The translations under genes and the position numbers were made by a program. A DNA stretch of 6,014 nucleotides from an uncultured Lachnospiraceae bacterium (GTDB lineage: Bacteria > Bacillota > Clostridia > Lachnospirales > Lachnospiraceae), in NCBI GenBank assembly GCA_902782655.1, contig CACZNY010000084.1:1-6014 (forward strand), written 5' to 3'. Positions 5,162-6,014 of the stretch are shown here, piece after piece. The notes below the pieces were generated by a model. That model saw nothing but the letters and a program-made list of their open reading frames with translations, searched no databases and was not told the DNA's origin. Within the stretch, counting starts at the first letter, position 1. Each line of letters starts with the position of its first letter.

Positions 5162-6014
5162 AGGTCATCTGCGCGGAAACGGCAGGGTTCTGCTTCGGAG
5201 TGGAAAGGGCAGTCAATACCGTGTATGAGGCGATAGAAAACGGGGAGGACAGGATATATACCTACGGTCCCATAATACATAATGAGACTGTCGTAAAGGA
5301 GCTTGAGGATAAGGGAGTATCCATAATATCGTCTCCCGGGGAGCTTAAAGAGCTTGATGGGGGACTTGTGATAATAAGGTCGCACGGGGTCACAAAGGAG
5401 ATATACGATATCATGGAGGAGAGAGGGATAAAGTATATCGATGCCACCTGTCCCTTCGTGCTGAAGATCCACGATCTTGTAAGCGAAGCTGCCGAAAGGG
5501 GAGAATATATAGTGATAGCCGGCGACCGTAAGCATCCGGAGGTAGAGGGCATATTAAGCTTCGCCGGAGAGGCTGTGACTGTCGTTAAGGACGAGGCGGA
5601 GGCCGCTGATTTCAGGCCTCCGGAGGGCAAAAAGCTCTTTCTCGCAGCCCAGACTACATTCAACAGTAATATTTTTAATAAAATTGTTGAAATCTTTGAA
5701 GAAAAAAGGTATTATTATGGTACTGTCCGCACAATTTGCAGTGCCACGGAGCTCCGACAGAAGGAGACCGGGGAGCTTGCACGCAAGGTAGACGCTATGA
5801 TCGTGATAGGCGGAGCGCATAGTTCGAATACCAGAAAGCTTTACGACATTGCAAAAGGCGGTTGTGGAAATACGATATTTGTACAGACACTGGACGACTT
5901 GGTATCAGGTAAGAATGCTATTTGCGGCCCGGCTTCTTGTGTAGGTATCACCGCCGGGGCATCCACCCCAAAGAATATTATTGAGGAGGTTCAAAATTAT
6001 GTCAGAAGATTTTG
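5158..6014 (+). CDS. ispH: 4-hydroxy-3-methylbut-2-enyl diphosphate reductase (open at window end)
   Basis: An open frame of 285 codons with no stop before the window edge. The enzyme performs the last step of the MEP pathway, reducing HMBPP to IPP and DMAPP with a [4Fe-4S] cluster. All three cluster cysteines are visible: GFCFGV (C12), DATCPF (C98) and RTICSAT (C194). The substrate-site residues are also present: H41 (GPIIHNE), H76 (RSHGV), H126 and E128 (RKHPEVEG), T167 (AAQTTFN), SSN (222-224) and S269 in TAGASTP. The start at 5158 overlaps the cmk stop by 4 nt, with GGAGAG 5 nt upstream. Stand-alone clostridial IspH ends about 15 residues after GASTP, close to the window edge, so only a few residues may be missing. 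Codon use changes sharply around codon 160, and a promoter-like element lies at 5687-5715. A C-terminal S1 fusion, frequent in Clostridia, seems unlikely here because the next apparent start is in another frame. Confidence 0.95.
   Translation, partial: MKVICAETAGFCFGVERAVNTVYEAIENGEDRIYTYGPIIHNETVVKELEDKGVSIISSPGELKELDGGLVIIRSHGVTKEIYDIMEERGIKYIDATCPFVLKIHDLVSEAAERGEYIVIAGDRKHPEVEGILSFAGEAVTVVKDEAEAADFRPPEGKKLFLAAQTTFNSNIFNKIVEIFEEKRYYYGTVRTICSATELRQKETGELARKVDAMIVIGGAHSSNTRKLYDIAKGGCGNTIFVQTLDDLVSGKNAICGPASCVGITAGASTPKNIIEEVQNYVRRF
5687..5715 (+). promoter_or_regulatory. Candidate internal sigma-A promoter within ispH
   Basis: TTGAAA (5687-5692) and TATTAT (5710-5715) are separated by exactly 17 nt. 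Each matches consensus at 5 of 6 positions. The element lies in a local AT-rich patch (about 5660-5720) in an otherwise GC-richer coding sequence. Transcription would start near 5722, about 275 nt before the probable next gene at 5999. That would give the downstream gene, likely rpsA, its own expression in addition to read-through from cmk-ispH. Confidence 0.5.
5983..5989 (+). promoter_or_regulatory. Shine-Dalgarno site of the gene starting at 5999
   Basis: GAGGAGG lies 9 nt before an ATG at 5999, within the 3' end of the ispH frame. The strength and spacing are those of a well-translated gene. The bases also encode Glu-Glu of the IspH tail (EEV), so coincidence is possible. Confidence 0.6.
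5999..6014 (+). CDS. Probable start of the next gene, possibly 30S ribosomal protein S1
   Basis: Only five codons are visible (MSEDF) before the window ends. The frame is shifted by +1 relative to ispH. The support is the strong ribosome binding site 9 nt upstream, the position at the expected end of IspH, and the known cmk-ispH-rpsA order in Clostridia. The residues alone cannot identify the product, so the S1 call rests on context. Confidence 0.45.

Noticed and set aside
4621..5535. Open frame of 304 codons on the - strand
   Set aside because: It lies wholly antisense to cmk and ispH, both of which have intact signature motifs. It is Ser/Leu/Ile-rich, as expected from reversing AGG, ATA and GAx codons, and has no recognisable domain.

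Overview
The window looks like a stretch of chromosome from an anaerobic, Gram-positive, Clostridia-type bacterium, most likely from or near the Lachnospiraceae. The grounds are a stand-alone, biotin-less oxaloacetate decarboxylase alpha subunit; the run RpiR regulator, BaiN-like flavoprotein, cmk, ispH and an apparent rpsA start; strong purine-rich Shine-Dalgarno sites; and heavy use of AGG (Arg) and ATA (Ile) codons at moderate GC. The taxonomic call is inference from protein character and gene order, not from a database match. All genes supported here lie on the + strand.

Layout. Positions 3-1409 carry a complete carboxyltransferase subunit (OadA/PycB type), which closes an operon coming from the left. 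A 15-bp perfect inverted repeat followed by a T-rich run (1428-1473) terminates it. After a short AT-rich promoter region comes a new cluster: a TetR-type regulator (1624-2175), an RpiR-type regulator with a SIS domain (2168-3085) and a BaiN/HI0933-family flavoprotein (3078-4349). These three are joined by two 8-nt overlaps, so they are probably co-transcribed and translationally coupled. A 149-nt non-coding spacer containing a repeated 10-mer separates them from cytidylate kinase cmk (4499-5161). Cmk overlaps ispH by ATGA (ispH 5158 to beyond the window end). A strong Shine-Dalgarno site and an ATG at 5999, out of frame with ispH, look like the start of the next gene, probably ribosomal protein S1.

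How the genes work together. The left operon belongs to C3/C4 acid and carboxyl-group metabolism. The right cluster combines two transcription regulators of unknown ligand with housekeeping functions: nucleotide supply (Cmk), isoprenoid precursor synthesis by the MEP pathway (IspH), and probably translation (S1). The link between the regulators and the downstream enzymes may be only positional.

No CRISPR array, mobile element, tRNA, rRNA or recognisable defence system was seen, and I do not see an undescribed multi-gene system. The most interesting signals are inside ispH. There is a near-consensus sigma-A-type promoter (TTGAAA, 17 nt, TATTAT) at 5687-5715, and at about the same place an abrupt change in codon choice: isoleucine ATT is absent from the first 161 codons and dominant afterwards. 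The ispH/S1 junction also appears to be an out-of-frame overlap, where many Clostridia have a fused protein.
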